Source of the DNA: Flavobacterium sp.
GTDB lineage: Bacteria > Bacteroidota > Bacteroidia > Flavobacteriales > Flavobacteriaceae
Assembly: GCA_024642295.1 (NCBI GenBank)
Contig: JAHEBK010000077.1
Coordinates: 1-7,377, forward strand
Length of the DNA: 7,377 nt
Direction of reading: 5' to 3'
Shown here: positions 7,049 to 7,377 of the stretch, piece after piece
Layout of the letters: each line of letters begins with the position of its first letter
Numbering within the stretch: position 1 is the first letter of the stretch
The notes under the pieces: model-generated
The model's database searches: none
What the model was told of the DNA's origin: nothing
Seen by the model: the letters and a program-made list of their open reading frames with translations, nothing else
Made by a program: the position numbers and the translations under genes

Positions 7049-7058
7049 ACAATCTATT

Positions 7059-7132
7059 GGCTGCGTAGTTCAACTGGATAGAATATCAGATTTCGGCTCT
7101 GAGGGTTGCAGGTTCGAACCCTGCCGCGGTCA
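7059..7132 (+). tRNA. tRNA-Arg (anticodon UCG)
   Basis: A full 74-base cloverleaf can be folded by hand. The acceptor stem pairs GGCTGCG (7059-7065) with CGCGGTC (7125-7131), 7 pairs of which two are G-U. The D stem is GTTC/GAAT with loop AACTGGATA, which has A14, G18, G19 and A21. The anticodon stem is TCAGA/TCTGA (7086-7090 / 7098-7102) with loop TTTCGGC; positions 34-36 are TCG (7093-7095), reading CGA and related Arg codons. The variable loop is GGGTT. The T arm is GCAGG-TTCGAAC-CCTGC (7108-7124). The discriminator is A (7132). A20, C35 and A73 agree with known arginyl identity elements. The 3' CCA is not encoded (the next bases are CAT) and must be added by the nucleotidyltransferase. 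Confidence 0.97.
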
Positions 7133-7143
7133 CATAAAAAATT

Positions 7144-7186
7144 AAGGATAAAAAAAACAGTTAAATGTTTTTTTTATCCTTTTTTT
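7144..7186 (+). terminator. Intrinsic terminator downstream of tRNA-Arg
   Basis: A perfect 15-base-pair stem pairs 7144-7158 (AAGGAT, eight A, C) with 7167-7181 (G, eight T, ATCCTT). It has an 8-base loop (AGTTAAAT) and a following T-run (7180-7186). It starts 12 bases after the tRNA. On the other strand the stem is followed by AATTTTTT, so it could also work in reverse, although no gene is seen converging on it in this window. Confidence 0.85.
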
Positions 7187-7193
7187 ATTGAAA

Positions 7194-7221
7194 TTGTTTC
7201 GTAAATTTATATAACTATTTG
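7194..7221 (+). promoter_or_regulatory. Candidate promoter for the CBS-domain gene
   Basis: TTG (7194-7196), 17 bases, then ACTATTTG (7214-7221). This keeps the TTTG half of the Bacteroidota TAnnTTTG element but not the TA. It lies between the terminator and the gene start at 7259, where a promoter must exist if the terminator is effective. TAAATTTA (7202-7209) is another one-mismatch candidate, so the exact site is uncertain. Confidence 0.3.
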
Positions 7222-7258
7222 CAAACTAGTTTTTTATAATTTTAAAAATAATGAAATA

Positions 7259-7377
7259 ATGAAACAACGGGTGCCTGTTTCTATAATTATGACCAAAAAC
7301 ATAGTAAAGTTAAATCTAACTGATGATTTAACTAAGGCCGAAGTTTTGTTTAAAAATAACAATATTAAACACATTCC
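7259..7377 (+). CDS. CBS-domain protein, N-terminal fragment (3' truncated by window edge)
   Basis: The frame is open from ATG 7259 to the window end: 39 complete codons plus two bases (CC) that would give Pro. The product begins MKQRVPVSIIMTKNIVKLNL and continues with TDDLTKAEVLFKNNNIKHIP. The I-M-T-x-[ND]-[IV] start, the D-x-L-x-x-A helix and the final N-I-K-H-I-P are the classic first half of a CBS (cystathionine beta-synthase) motif, a regulatory domain that usually binds adenine nucleotides in tandem pairs. The domain starts at about residue 7, so nothing precedes it; the protein may be a small stand-alone CBS pair, but what follows cannot be seen. The ATG at 7251 is followed after one codon by TAA and is not this gene's start. 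A next ATG at 7289 would cut into the domain. Confidence 0.85.
   Translation, partial: MKQRVPVSIIMTKNIVKLNLTDDLTKAEVLFKNNNIKHI

Noticed and set aside
7023..7054. Possible CRISPR-like repeat array
   Set aside because: There are two short repeats with 2-base spacers; spacers of normal length and cas genes are absent.
1..7377. Previously undescribed system, mobile island or transfer event
   Set aside because: Every full gene is a recognised core family in normal order, with uniform low GC and no integrase, transposase or attachment-site duplication at the tRNA-Arg. The 3' end of the tRNA is not repeated elsewhere in the window.

Overview
The window is the distal end of a dcw (division and cell wall) cluster from a low-GC member of the Bacteroidota, most likely Flavobacteriia and probably Flavobacterium or a close relative. 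Four things point there: the gene order murG-murC-ftsQ-ftsA-ftsZ with no ddl or murB between murC and ftsQ; an FtsZ of 645 residues with a very long acidic linker and a C-terminal tail of the flavobacterial type; no recognisable Shine-Dalgarno sequence before any start codon, only A-rich leaders; and promoter-like sequences resembling the Bacteroidota TAnnTTTG -7 element rather than -10 boxes. The genus is inferred from protein resemblance and could not be checked by a search.

Layout, all on the + strand: 1-842 is the 3' part of murG. A 74-base gap with two competing inverted repeats (851-901) separates it from murC (917-2269). murC overlaps ftsQ (2253-2978) by 17 bases; ftsA (2985-4376) follows 6 bases after ftsQ; ftsZ (4439-6376) follows after 62 bases. 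A strong intrinsic terminator (6399-6438) closes the dcw operon. Beyond it lie a yqeY-like gene (6520-6969), a tRNA-Arg(UCG) (7059-7132), a second terminator (7144-7186), and the first 39 codons of a CBS-domain protein (7259-7377, running off the end).

The genes form one pathway from wall precursor to division. MurC commits UDP-MurNAc to the stem peptide, and MurG makes lipid II at the inner face of the membrane. FtsQ links the periplasmic side of the divisome to the cytoplasm. FtsA tethers FtsZ to the membrane, and FtsZ forms the ring. The tight spacing of murC-ftsQ-ftsA implies co-transcription and probable translational coupling. The genes after the ftsZ terminator are separate units with general roles.

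I found no mobile element, CRISPR array, defence or secretion island, or signs of recent gene transfer. All full genes look intact, with family-typical motifs. This is a core chromosomal region and I do not claim a new system. The points most worth a second look are the architecture of the FtsZ C-terminus, the competing hairpins before murC, a consensus-like promoter inside ftsQ, and the terminator/promoter overlap after ftsZ.
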